Below are positions 53,736 through 60,929 of a stretch of 64,000 bases of DNA, in pieces. This DNA comes from Thermoplasmata archaeon. Its GTDB lineage: Archaea; Thermoplasmatota; DTKX01; VGTL01. The notes below the pieces were generated by a model. That model was not told where the DNA came from and ran no database searches. It was given only the letters and a program-made list of their open reading frames with translations. The stretch lies in NCBI GenBank assembly GCA_038851035.1, contig JAWCLH010000007.1, positions 45,820 through 109,819 on the forward strand. The letters are read 5' to 3'. Position 1 is the first letter of the stretch; each line of letters starts with the position of its first letter. The translations under genes were made by a program, and so were the position numbers.

Positions 53736-54146
53736 ATGGACGTAGTGGTGATCTCAAGGAAGGAGAACCCGCTGCTCGAAAGGACGGAGGTCCGCTTCAG
53801 GGTCGTCCACCCGGGCGAGAAGACGCCCGAGAGGGAACTCGTTCGCGAGAGGCTGGCCGCGATGCTCAACGAGAAGAAGGAGTTGGTCATCGTGGACCAC
53901 ATGAGATCCCAGTTCGGGAAGCAGGAGTCCCTCGGCTACGCCAAGATATACAAATCGAGAGAGAGGGCGATGAGGGTCGAGCGCGACAGGACCCTCGTGC
54001 GGAACAAACTCAAGGAGGCTAAGGCGGCCAAGGCGGCGCCGAAAAAGGAGGGTGCGGAGGCGCAGAAGCCAGCGAAGCCGGAGGGCGCGAAGGAGCCGCC
54101 GACGCCGGAGGAGAAGGCGCCAGGCGCGCCGCCTCAGAAGAAGTAG
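53736..54146 (+). CDS. rps24e: 30S ribosomal protein S24e with long Lys/Pro/Ala tail
   Basis: 136 residues from ATG 53736, preceded by GGGGAGAGGG. VISRKENPLLERTEVRFRVV, GEKTPERELVRERLAAML, LVIVDHMRSQFGKQESLGYA and KIYKSRERAMRVER are S24e. Archaeal S24e is usually near 100 residues; here about 35 extra residues form a Lys/Glu/Pro/Ala-rich tail (AAPKKEGAEAQKPAKPEGAK). It is coupled to S27ae just downstream, the normal archaeal pairing. Confidence 0.95.
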   Translation: MDVVVISRKENPLLERTEVRFRVVHPGEKTPERELVRERLAAMLNEKKELVIVDHMRSQFGKQESLGYAKIYKSRERAMRVERDRTLVRNKLKEAKAAKAAPKKEGAEAQKPAKPEGAKEPPTPEEKAPGAPPQKK

Positions 54147-54158
54147 GGGGGATGAGGA

Positions 54159-54356
54159 ATCGCCGAGAAGGAGAAGGGCGGGAAAAAGGAGACCATAGCG
54201 CGCTACTACACTGTCGTGGGCGGAAAGATTCAGCGCAGGAACCAGTGGTGCCCGAAGTGCGGGCCGGGGGTTTTTCTGGCCGTACACGCGGACAGGACCT
54301 CCTGCGGGAAGTGTGGCTACACAGAATTCAAGGAGGGCAACGCGCCGAAGAAATGA
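54159..54356 (+). CDS. rps27ae: 30S ribosomal protein S27ae, start codon apparently ATC
   Basis: The frame encodes [20 protein letters not shown], then [11 protein letters not shown] and [11 protein letters not shown]: the zinc ribbon of S27ae at its normal length (65 residues). It is closed just upstream by a TGA, and no ATG, GTG or TTG lies between that stop and the conserved part. The first codon where the protein should begin is ATC (54159), followed by GCC, as if ATG had become ATC. Alternatively a 1-base error would join it to the ATG at 54152. An out-of-frame frame from that ATG is a shadow. The stop is followed 35 nt later by the peptidase gene. Confidence 0.85.
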   Translation: MAEKEKGGKKETIARYYTVVGGKIQRRNQWCPKCGPGVFLAVHADRTSCGKCGYTEFKEGNAPKK

Positions 54357-54391
54357 TGCCCATCTCGGTTTCAAACCGGTATTGAAGGGGA

Positions 54392-55351
54392 GTGAAGATG
54401 AGCGTAATGGCTGGAGCCCGCACGGCGGTAAATACTTGCCTGAGGGTGAAGAAGGGCGAGAGGGTCGTGGTCGTCACGGACATCATCAAGGAGGACATAG
54501 GTGAGGCGCTGCACTGGGCCGCCAAGGAGGCGGGCTCGGAGGCGATTCTCGTCAAGATGCTACCGAGGAGCAGGCACGGGGAGGAGCCGCCCGCTCCCGT
54601 GGCGGCCATCATGAAGACTGCTGACGTGGTCATCGCCCCGACCGCATTCTCTATATCCCACACGCAGGCGCGCAAGGAGGCGAACGAGGCCGGCGCGCGC
54701 ATAGCGACGATGCCCATGATAACCGAGGAGATGATGAGCCGGGGGGGCATGACTGCGGACTTCAGGCAGATCAAGCGACGGGCAGAAGGCCTCCTAGGGC
54801 GTCTCGCCGGAGCGAGGGAGGTTCGCGTGACCACGCCCGAGGGCACCGACATAAGGCTCTCGGTCGAGGGCAGGAGGTGGATTCCGGACACGGGAATTCT
54901 GCACGAGAGGGGTGCGTTCGGAAACCTGCCCGCGGGGGAGCTCTTCGTGCCCCCCGTGGAGGGGACGGCGGAGGGGGTGGTCGTGGTCACGGGGGCGCTG
55001 GCTGGTGTGGGCATTCTGAAGAAGCCCGTCAGGATGGTCGTCAGAAACGGTCTGGCGAGGGAGATAACCGGCGGGCCGCAGGCGAGGGCCCTGAAAAAGA
55101 CGCTCGAGGGCGCGGCTGCAAAGCTCGAGAACCCGGACGGCGCCTACAATATTGCGGAGTTCGGAATCGGCCTCAACCCGAAGGCGAGGCTGATAGGCAA
55201 CCCGCTCGAGGACGAGAAGGTGGTCGGAACCGTCCACATCGCGCTGGGCGACAACTCGACCTTCGGCGGGAGCGTGCGCGCCGGCGTCCACGTCGACGGA
55301 ATCATTCTCAACCCTAGGGTGGAGGTCGACGGAAGACTCCTGAAGCTCTGA
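54392..55351 (+). CDS. M29-family (AmpS-like) aminopeptidase
   Basis: 319 residues; classical M29 enzymes have about 410, so the N-terminal domain is shortened. VKKGERVVVVTDIIKEDIGE opens the N-terminal domain; the metal-binding half shows GNLPAGELFVPPVEGTAEG (Glu), AEFGIGLNPKARLIGN (Glu), VVGTVHIALGDN (His) and GVHVDGIIL (His, Asp). All expected cocatalytic ligands of the family appear to be present. These enzymes release N-terminal residues from peptides. It lies directly after the ribosomal pair and has a GGGGAGTGAAG ribosome-binding stretch, so it may be translated from the same transcript. Confidence 0.85.
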   Translation: MKMSVMAGARTAVNTCLRVKKGERVVVVTDIIKEDIGEALHWAAKEAGSEAILVKMLPRSRHGEEPPAPVAAIMKTADVVIAPTAFSISHTQARKEANEAGARIATMPMITEEMMSRGGMTADFRQIKRRAEGLLGRLAGAREVRVTTPEGTDIRLSVEGRRWIPDTGILHERGAFGNLPAGELFVPPVEGTAEGVVVVTGALAGVGILKKPVRMVVRNGLAREITGGPQARALKKTLEGAAAKLENPDGAYNIAEFGIGLNPKARLIGNPLEDEKVVGTVHIALGDNSTFGGSVRAGVHVDGIILNPRVEVDGRLLKL

Positions 55352-55367
55352 ATTCGGGGGCGCGGTT

Positions 55368-55457
55368 ACACAGGCCTCCGGAGCGGGACCACAGATTTAA
55401 TGAAGGGCCACGCTCTTTTCCTTTTCCGCAGGCATGGGCCCGTAGTGTAGCTTGGAA
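55368..55457 (+). repeat. 90-bp direct repeat, upstream copy (tRNA promoter and 5' tRNA fragment)
   Basis: Identical to 55537-55626 over 90 bases. It contains the TATA-like TTTAATGA, the pyrimidine-rich leader and the first 22 nt of tRNA-Arg (55436-55457), breaking off in the D-loop, where CCCGGG follows instead of the anticodon arm. The fragment cannot form a tRNA. Confidence 0.85.
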
Positions 55458-55460
55458 CCC

Positions 55461-55497
55461 GGGAGAAACCGCCACGCACTCCTTTCCGGTTTCTCCC
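55461..55497. repeat. 11-bp perfect inverted repeat in the spacer between the tRNA repeats
   Basis: GGGAGAAACCG (55461-55471) and CGGTTTCTCCC (55487-55497) enclose a 15-nt loop. A second near-palindrome, GATGAGC...GCTCATC, lies at 55505-55529. Both sit in the 79-nt spacer that separates the two 90-bp copies. Confidence 0.6.
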
Positions 55498-55536
55498 TCG
55501 CCTCGATGAGCTCGCTCCGCTCGCTCATCTTCGGTC

Positions 55537-55626
55537 ACACAGGCCTCCGGAGCGGGACCACAGATTTAATGAAGGGCCACGCTCTTTTCCTTTTCCGCAG
55601 GCATGGGCCCGTAGTGTAGCTTGGAA
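55537..55626 (+). repeat. 90-bp direct repeat, downstream copy (drives intact tRNA-Arg)
   Basis: Second copy of the 55368-55457 repeat. It carries the TATA box (TTTAATGA, 55565-55572, about 40 nt upstream) and continues into the complete tRNA. Both copies open with AGGCCTCCGGAGC, a string that also occurs in the tRNA anticodon arm (from 55633). Confidence 0.85.
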
Positions 55627-55677
55627 TCACATAGGCCTCCGGAGCCTAAGACCCGGGTTCGAATCCCGGCGGGCCCG
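55605..55677 (+). tRNA. tRNA-Arg (anticodon CCG)
   Basis: A full cloverleaf can be drawn: acceptor GGGCCCG with CGGGCCC, D arm GTG/CAC with GG in the loop, anticodon arm TAGGC/GCCTA with loop CTCCGGA (anticodon CCG at positions 34-36, reading CGG), T arm CCGGG/CCCGG with loop TTCGAAT, discriminator G. No CCA is encoded and there is no intron. The archaeal box A upstream is TTTAATGA at 55565-55572. Confidence 0.93.
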
Positions 55678-55693
55678 TCTAAATAATCGTTGC

Positions 55694-55786
55694 ACGGGCC
55701 CGCCTAGTCCTCGGTGGCCTGCAGGCCACCAGCGGTCCCCACGGGCCCGTTAACCAACAGGACAGTCTGAGCGCCGGGATTCGAGA
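55694..55786. repeat. tRNA-like debris: two GGGCCCG elements, palindrome and inverted T-arm fragment
   Basis: ACGGGCCCG occurs at 55694-55702 and again at 55741-55749, each equal to the tRNA acceptor end. Between them is the perfect palindrome GGTGGCCTGCAGGCCACC. CGCCGGGATTCGA at 55772-55784 is the exact reverse complement of the T-arm of the tRNA-Arg. No complete cloverleaf can be built, so these look like decayed tRNA pieces. The following 55787-55936 holds only a TATA-like AAATATAAATC near 55905. Confidence 0.5.
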
Positions 55787-55936
55787 AGGAGACGCGTCCG
55801 GCATGACAAGACGGGGCGTCGCTGAATTCGCAACGAATGTGGATTATCGGTGCGGGGGCTCGTTGCATACCGGAAAGACAGGGGCGGGGGCGTTAAATAA
55901 AAAAATATAAATCACTCACCCCTGTTGCCCTGTTTG

Positions 55937-56506
55937 ATGCCCGGGGCTTTTAAGGCGTGGATGTTCAACTGGAAGGCCTCGAGGGCGAGGAGCAGGCCCG
56001 ACCGAATTCTCCAGACGCTGATGCCCCGCGCCGGCGAGACCGTGATGGACTACGGGGCCGGCGGAGGTTACTTTGCGATGCGCTTCGCCGATTTCGTCGG
56101 AGGGGAGGGGAGGGTCTACGCCGTGGACATCAATCCGGCCTTTCTCAGGTACATCCGGAAGAAGGCTGCAAAGCGGGGCCTGAAGGGGCTGGAGGCGCTC
56201 ACCCCTGAGGAGGCCGCGAGGAAAGTGCCGGAGGGCTCGCTGGACCTCATATTCATGAGAAACGTCACCCACCACATCCGAGACCGCCCGGCACTGTTCT
56301 CCGAATTCGGGCGTCTCCTCAAGCCCGGCGGCAGGGTGGCGATAGTCGAGCACTTGCCGGGCAGGGGGCACAGCCCGGAGCACTCCGTGCCCCCCGAGAC
56401 TCTCGTCTCGGAGATGGAGTCGGCCGGGTTCGCGCTGACCAACACCCACGACTTCCTTCCGGACCAGTCATTCATGATCTTTATCAGGCGGAGCAGGGAA
56501 GGATGA
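55937..56506 (+). CDS. Class I SAM-dependent methyltransferase
   Basis: 189 residues from ATG 55937; TTG 55925 is possible, but the TATA-like element near 55900-55912 favours the ATG with a very short leader. Motif I is VMDYGAGGGYFAMRFADFVG, motif II EGRVYAVDINPAFLRYI with the Asp that binds ribose, then SLDLIFMRNVTHHIRDRPAL and LKPGGRVAIVEH, the usual order of the UbiE/Methyltransf_11 group. The substrate is unknown. It follows the tRNA locus and appears to be a single-gene transcript. Confidence 0.88.
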   Translation: MPGAFKAWMFNWKASRARSRPDRILQTLMPRAGETVMDYGAGGGYFAMRFADFVGGEGRVYAVDINPAFLRYIRKKAAKRGLKGLEALTPEEAARKVPEGSLDLIFMRNVTHHIRDRPALFSEFGRLLKPGGRVAIVEHLPGRGHSPEHSVPPETLVSEMESAGFALTNTHDFLPDQSFMIFIRRSREG

Positions 56507-56599
56507 GGCGCGGGATCGACCGGGCGCTGTGACCGGGGCCCTGAAAAAGACTTTAAACCGCCGGATTGTTTTAGTTAATGCATCCGGGGAGGGAGCGCC

Positions 56600-56911
56600 G
56601 TGTCTGGGCGAAGAAGGGTGCGCAAAGTGGTGGAGAGGGCGGCCGAGAGGACCAGCAGGGTCATTGATAGAGCCGCCGAAAAGGGCGGCAAGCTCATGGA
56701 CGAGGGCGCCAAGGTGGCTGAAAAAGCAGGTAGGAAGGTGCTCGAAGTAGCGGACCGGAGCGTGAAAGCGGCCGCTGAGATTCTAAGGGATACCCCGGAG
56801 GTCAAGAAGGTCATAGATGCTGGAACTGAGGCGGTGGGGAAAGTCATCGAGAAGGGGGCGGAGGTGGCGCGGAAGGGGATTGAGAAGAGCAAAAGACTGC
56901 TCGAGGAGTGA
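56600..56911 (+). CDS. Small amphipathic helical protein
   Basis: 103 residues from GTG 56600. The whole chain is Ala/Glu/Lys/Arg/Val with an 11- to 22-residue periodicity (RVIDRAAEKGGKLMDEGAKV, AEKAGRKVLEVADRSVKAAA), so it should form one or more long amphipathic helices, as in LEA-like or apolipoprotein-like proteins. The Lys/Arg/Glu balance would suit binding to membranes or nucleic acid. No known family is certain. A TTTAAACCG-type box lies near 56553. Confidence 0.6.
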   Translation: MSGRRRVRKVVERAAERTSRVIDRAAEKGGKLMDEGAKVAEKAGRKVLEVADRSVKAAAEILRDTPEVKKVIDAGTEAVGKVIEKGAEVARKGIEKSKRLLEE

Positions 56912-56940
56912 CAAGTCTGTCGGGCGGGGATCGCGCTGGA

Positions 56941-57708
56941 ATGAAGCTCATCGCCATAGCCACAGAGGACTTCGAGGTTTATTACGAGCTCGTGAGGGCG
57001 CTCAAGGCCCTGCGCAGGCCCTTCTTAAGCCTCTCACCCTCCGACCCTGTGCCCTCGGGTGTGGGCGTTGTGGTCACAACCGCCACCGAGGAGGAGGAAA
57101 TCGATTTCAGGCCCAAAGTTGTGGTTCCCGGGGTCGACGAGCACTCGATTCGCCTCAGCGTCAGGATGGCCGAGGAGGCCCTGGCGGGACGGAGGGAGTG
57201 GGAGAGAATTATTTTCGGCATCGACCCTGGAAAGAGAATCGGTCTCGCGGTTCTGGGCGACGGGACCGTGCTCCACACCGCTGAGCTCCACTCGCCCGAA
57301 GAGCTCTCGGAGGAGGTCAGGCGGGTTCTAAAGACCTACCCCTCAAGGGAGATCAGGTTCAGGGTCGGCGGCGGGGACCCGCCCAACAGGAACCGCATCA
57401 TCAACCTCCTTCTCGAACTCGGGCACCCGGTCGAGATGGCGGACGAGCGCTACACTTCGCGCGGCGCCCGGCTCCCGCACATTCGGGCCGCTATAGACAT
57501 CGCCTTGCTCAGCGGCCCCGTGGTCAGGCGGAGGCTGGAGACGGTTCCCAAGAGGGGCGAGCTCAACAACGTGAAGCGCCTGAGTCGCATCGAAAGCCAG
57601 GGCGCGGTGACAATCTCGGACCGTCTTGCGGAGAGGGTGGTCAAGGGCGAGCTAACGCTGGATGAGGCCATCCTGAGGCAGAGACGCAGGGCCAAAAAGG
57701 ATTTGTGA
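56941..57708 (+). CDS. RuvC/YqgF-like RNase H-fold protein
   Basis: 255 residues from ATG 56941. Residues 1-85 form a small alpha/beta domain (IATEDFEVYYELVRAL, VVVTTATEEEEID). From residue 90 the RNase H-fold core appears: IIFGIDPGKRIGLAVLGDGT (first Asp), then VGGGDPPNRNRIINLLLELG, MADERYTSRGAR and AAIDIALL (last Asp). This agrees with YqgF/RuvC-type nucleases, but the N-terminal domain is not usual. Its stop is 24 nt before CDC48, implying one transcript. A link between a nuclease and a segregase is inference only. Confidence 0.75.
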   Translation: MKLIAIATEDFEVYYELVRALKALRRPFLSLSPSDPVPSGVGVVVTTATEEEEIDFRPKVVVPGVDEHSIRLSVRMAEEALAGRREWERIIFGIDPGKRIGLAVLGDGTVLHTAELHSPEELSEEVRRVLKTYPSREIRFRVGGGDPPNRNRIINLLLELGHPVEMADERYTSRGARLPHIRAAIDIALLSGPVVRRRLETVPKRGELNNVKRLSRIESQGAVTISDRLAERVVKGELTLDEAILRQRRRAKKDL

Positions 57709-57732
57709 GGGTAGCGACATCCGAGGCTGGAA

Positions 57733-59937
57733 ATGGCAGAGAACATAGTGCTGAGGGTTGCAGCAACGGACCATCAGGAGGACGTGGGCGCTGGCCGAGC
57801 CCGGCTCGACACCGCAAGCCGGCTCGCGCTGGGAGTCTCGCCGGGGGACATCGTGGAGATAAGGGGCAAGAAGACCACGGCCGCGGTGGTCTGGAGGATG
57901 CTCTCACCCCAGGATGAGAATAAGGGTCTTCTGAAAATCGACGGTCTCACAAGAAAGAATGCGGGTCTCTCGATAGGCGACCGCGCGGTCGTGGCGAAGG
58001 CCGACGCAAGCCCCGCGCGCAAGCTCGTGCTCGCCCAACTCATGGGGGAAGAGGGCAGGGTTCGTTCAGGCGGCGGACTCGAGGGCATTGTGAGGAGGGC
58101 CCTGCTCAAGAGGCCGATGTGCAAGGGAGACATAGTCTTTGTCCCGGGAATGGCGCTGATGGGCGGAACCCTCGCCTTCGTCGTGGTCTCGACCTACCCG
58201 GCGGGCGTGGTCCAGCTCGTCGAGGACACAGAGCTGGTGCTGAAGGAGGAGGCTGGGGGCGAGGAGAGGCTCCCGCCGGCGGTGAGCTACGAGGACGTCG
58301 GGGGGCTCGGGGAGCAGCTGAAGAGGGTCAGGGAGATGGTCGAGCTCCCTCTGAAGCACCCCGAGCTCTTCGAGAGGCTCGGCATCGAGCCCCCGAAGGG
58401 CGTTCTGCTCTACGGGCCCCCCGGAACCGGCAAGACGATGATCGCGAGGGCGGTGGCGAGCGAGGCCGGGGCGAGCTTCTTCTCCATTCAGGGGCCGGAA
58501 ATCATGGACAAATACTACGGCGCCTCAGAGGAGCACCTGAGAAAGAAGTTTGAGGAGGCGGAGAAGGCCGCGCCCTCGATTCTCTTCATAGACGAGCTCG
58601 ACTCGATCGCGCCGCGCAGGAGTGACGTCCACGGCGAGGTCGAGAGGAGGGTCGTGGCCCAGATGCTGACGCTGATGGACGGGCTTCAGGGCAGGGGCAG
58701 GGTGATCATCATCGCAGCCACCAACAGGGTGGACGCGATCGACCCCGCGCTGCGGAGGCCCGGGAGGTTCGACAGGGAGATCGAGATCGGCGTCCCGGAC
58801 AGGCAGGGGAGGCTCGAGATTCTCCAGGTCCACACGAGGAACATGCCTCTAGAGGAGGGCCTGGACCTGGGGAGCATCGCGGACGCAACCCACGGCTTCG
58901 TCGGCGCGGACCTCGCCGCGCTGTGCAGGGAGGCCGCGATGAGGTGCCTGAGGCGCGCCCTCCCGGAGCTCGCGCTCGACAAACCGATTCCTCCGGAAGC
59001 GCTCGAGGGAATTCGCGTCACGGCCGAGGACTTCCGGGACGCGCTGAGGGACATAGAGCCGAGCGCGCTGAGAGACGTTCTGGTCGAGGTCCCCGGGACG
59101 AGGTGGGAAGACATCGGCGGGCTTGATGACGTCAAGGCTCGCCTGCGCGAGATGGTCGAGTGGCCCCTGAAGCACCCGGAGTCGTTCCGGAGGCTCGGTA
59201 TTCAGGCCCCGAAGGGCGTCCTTCTATTCGGGCCGCCGGGGACCGGGAAGACCCTCCTCGCCCGCGCCGTGGCGACGGAGTCGTCTGCGAACTTCATATC
59301 GGTCAAGGGGCCGGAGGTTTTCTCGAAGTGGCTCGGGGAGAGCGAGAGGGCGATAAGGGAGGTGTTCAAGAAGGCGAGGCAGTACTCACCCTCGATCGTT
59401 TTCCTCGATGAGCTCGACGCCCTCGCGCCCCGACGGGGACAGAGCGCGGACAGCGGCGCGGCCGAGAGGGTGGTGAACCAGCTCCTGACCTCCCTCGACG
59501 GCCTGGAGAGGCTGGACAACGTCATCGTCCTCGCCGCGTCCAACAGGCCCGACATGATAGACCCCGCGCTCCTCAGGCCCGGCAGGCTCGACAGGCTTAT
59601 TCTCGTTCCCCCGCCTGACAGGGCGGCGAGGCTCGCGATACTCAAAGTTCACACGAGAAACATGCCCCTCGAGGGCGTGGACTTGGAGGCCCTGGCGGCC
59701 AGGCTCGAGGGGTTCGTGGGCGCGGACATCGAGGCGCTTGTTCGCGAAGCCGCGCTGGCGGCGATGAGGGAAAATATCCAGGCCGCTAGGGTGACGGCCG
59801 CGCACTTCGAGAGGGCGCTGGCGATGGTCAGGCCAACGGCGGACGAGAGGATGGTCAGGTTCTACGAGCGGCTTGCAAAAGAGCTGGCGGGTGGGGGACT
59901 GAGGGGGGCGGGGGACGAGGTCGCCGGGTACAGGTGA
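57733..59937 (+). CDS. CDC48/VAT-type AAA+ ATPase
   Basis: 734 residues. An N-terminal double-psi barrel domain (1-185) is followed by two AAA modules, D1 (about 190-450) and D2 (about 465-710). D1 has [16 protein letters not shown] (Walker A), [14 protein letters not shown] (Walker B) and an archaeal aromatic pore loop (KYYGASEE); D2 has [33 protein letters not shown] and a KWLGESER pore loop. These agree with archaeal VAT/Cdc48, a hexamer that unfolds proteins, alone or for the proteasome. The C-terminus ends in a Gly/Arg stretch. It is 24 nt downstream of the RNase H-fold gene. No proteasome gene is in the window. Confidence 0.97.
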   Translation: MAENIVLRVAATDHQEDVGAGRARLDTASRLALGVSPGDIVEIRGKKTTAAVVWRMLSPQDENKGLLKIDGLTRKNAGLSIGDRAVVAKADASPARKLVLAQLMGEEGRVRSGGGLEGIVRRALLKRPMCKGDIVFVPGMALMGGTLAFVVVSTYPAGVVQLVEDTELVLKEEAGGEERLPPAVSYEDVGGLGEQLKRVREMVELPLKHPELFERLGIEPPKGVLLYGPPGTGKTMIARAVASEAGASFFSIQGPEIMDKYYGASEEHLRKKFEEAEKAAPSILFIDELDSIAPRRSDVHGEVERRVVAQMLTLMDGLQGRGRVIIIAATNRVDAIDPALRRPGRFDREIEIGVPDRQGRLEILQVHTRNMPLEEGLDLGSIADATHGFVGADLAALCREAAMRCLRRALPELALDKPIPPEALEGIRVTAEDFRDALRDIEPSALRDVLVEVPGTRWEDIGGLDDVKARLREMVEWPLKHPESFRRLGIQAPKGVLLFGPPGTGKTLLARAVATESSANFISVKGPEVFSKWLGESERAIREVFKKARQYSPSIVFLDELDALAPRRGQSADSGAAERVVNQLLTSLDGLERLDNVIVLAASNRPDMIDPALLRPGRLDRLILVPPPDRAARLAILKVHTRNMPLEGVDLEALAARLEGFVGADIEALVREAALAAMRENIQAARVTAAHFERALAMVRPTADERMVRFYERLAKELAGGGLRGAGDEVAGYR

Positions 59938-60145
59938 CAGGGGTGGGTGGGGGCGGGCAGGCGGAGACGGGGGAATGGGGCAGGGACGGGGTGCAGGGGT
60001 GCGGGCGGAGGGGCGGTGGGCGGGAGGAGGGAAGCCGCCGGTAGCGGGCCGTGGATAATGGCGCCGGGGAGGCTCCGCTGCCGGACCTGATATGGTAGCA
60101 AATGTTTATCTGGTAAGAAAAGTAATACCTGTGTCTGGTGGTCCG

Positions 60146-60421
60146 GTGAGCATCGGCGCCTCGAAGGTCACATCGAAGGGTCAGGTGACGATACCGATCA
60201 GAATCCGGCAGGGCAGGCGCCTCTCCAGCGGCAAGATGGTGATCTTCCTGGAGACGGAGGAAGGCATAATCATCATGCCGCTGGAGGAGGTCGAGACGCT
60301 CTTCCGGCCGTTCGACCGCCGCAGGCGCCGGCTCCGCCTCACACGCAGAAGGCTCGCCACGCTTGTGAAGAGGGAGAAGGCCCGCACCTGGAAGGAGCTC
60401 TATGCTGAGGGTGCTGGTTGA
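60146..60421 (+). CDS. SpoVT/AbrB-type antitoxin
   Basis: 91 residues from GTG 60146, preceded by GGTGGTCC; the ATG at 60092 lies in an AT-rich promoter-like stretch. SKVTSKGQVTIPIRIRQGRR is the swapped-hairpin AbrB DNA-binding fold, and VIFLETEEGIIIMPLEEVE completes it. The C-terminal 40 residues (Arg-rich, RRRRRLRLTRRRLATLV then RTWKELYAEG) probably bind the toxin. Its last 20 nt overlap the PIN-domain gene, the typical antitoxin-first order of a VapBC module. Such pairs usually repress their own promoter. Confidence 0.85.
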   Translation: MSIGASKVTSKGQVTIPIRIRQGRRLSSGKMVIFLETEEGIIIMPLEEVETLFRPFDRRRRRLRLTRRRLATLVKREKARTWKELYAEGAG

Positions 60422-60842
60422 TACCAACACCATCGTTTCCGGGCTCTTCTTTCCTGGCAACGAGAGAAGAATTCTGGTCCTCGCCATCCGGGGAGATATC
60501 AGGCTGGTGCTCCCGGAGGACGTCTATGACGAGGCTCTCCGTGTCATTGCCGGGAAATTCTCTGGTTCCGATGACATCGAGCCGGCGCTTCTGCTCCTTC
60601 GAGTGATATCCGAAGGGTCGGAAATGGTGCCGAGAATTAAGTATGCGGCCCTTATCCCAAAGGGGAGAGAGATGGCCCCACACGCTAGCGACGCGCCCAT
60701 CATTGCCGCTGCTCTGGGGACAGAGCCGGACATATTCGTGACGGGGGATAGGGCGCTGCTCGGGCTCGCCGATGCCCTGCCGGTCATGTCGTCCCGCGCC
60801 GCGCTCGGGCGAATCGAGCACGATGCGCAAGGACGGAAATGA
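60402..60842 (+). CDS. PIN-domain toxin (VapC-like, COG1569 type)
   Basis: 146 residues. RVLVDTNTIVSGLFFPGNER gives the first acidic residue, VYDEALRVI the second, HASDAPIIAAALGTEPDIFV and TGDRALLGL the third and fourth, the complete PIN metal site. PIN toxins cleave RNA, often initiator tRNA or rRNA. The ATG lies inside the antitoxin gene, giving a 20-nt overlap and coupled translation. TA modules are mobile and often variable between strains. Confidence 0.88.
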   Translation: MLRVLVDTNTIVSGLFFPGNERRILVLAIRGDIRLVLPEDVYDEALRVIAGKFSGSDDIEPALLLLRVISEGSEMVPRIKYAALIPKGREMAPHASDAPIIAAALGTEPDIFVTGDRALLGLADALPVMSSRAALGRIEHDAQGRK

Positions 60843-60929
60843 GCGTGCCGGTTGAGCGGCCCGGTACCGTTTTGAGCACTGCGCAACCGTTAAATATCCT
60901 GCATCCCGATTTCCCGCAGGGTGCGTGCC

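Noticed and set aside
54152..54385. ATG-initiated frame of 77 codons at the S27ae locus
   Set aside because: Out of frame with the conserved zinc ribbon and without any family resemblance.
55694..55749. Possible second tRNA between the two GGGCCCG elements
   Set aside because: No T-loop GTTCGA, no anticodon stem and only 56 nt; treated as debris.
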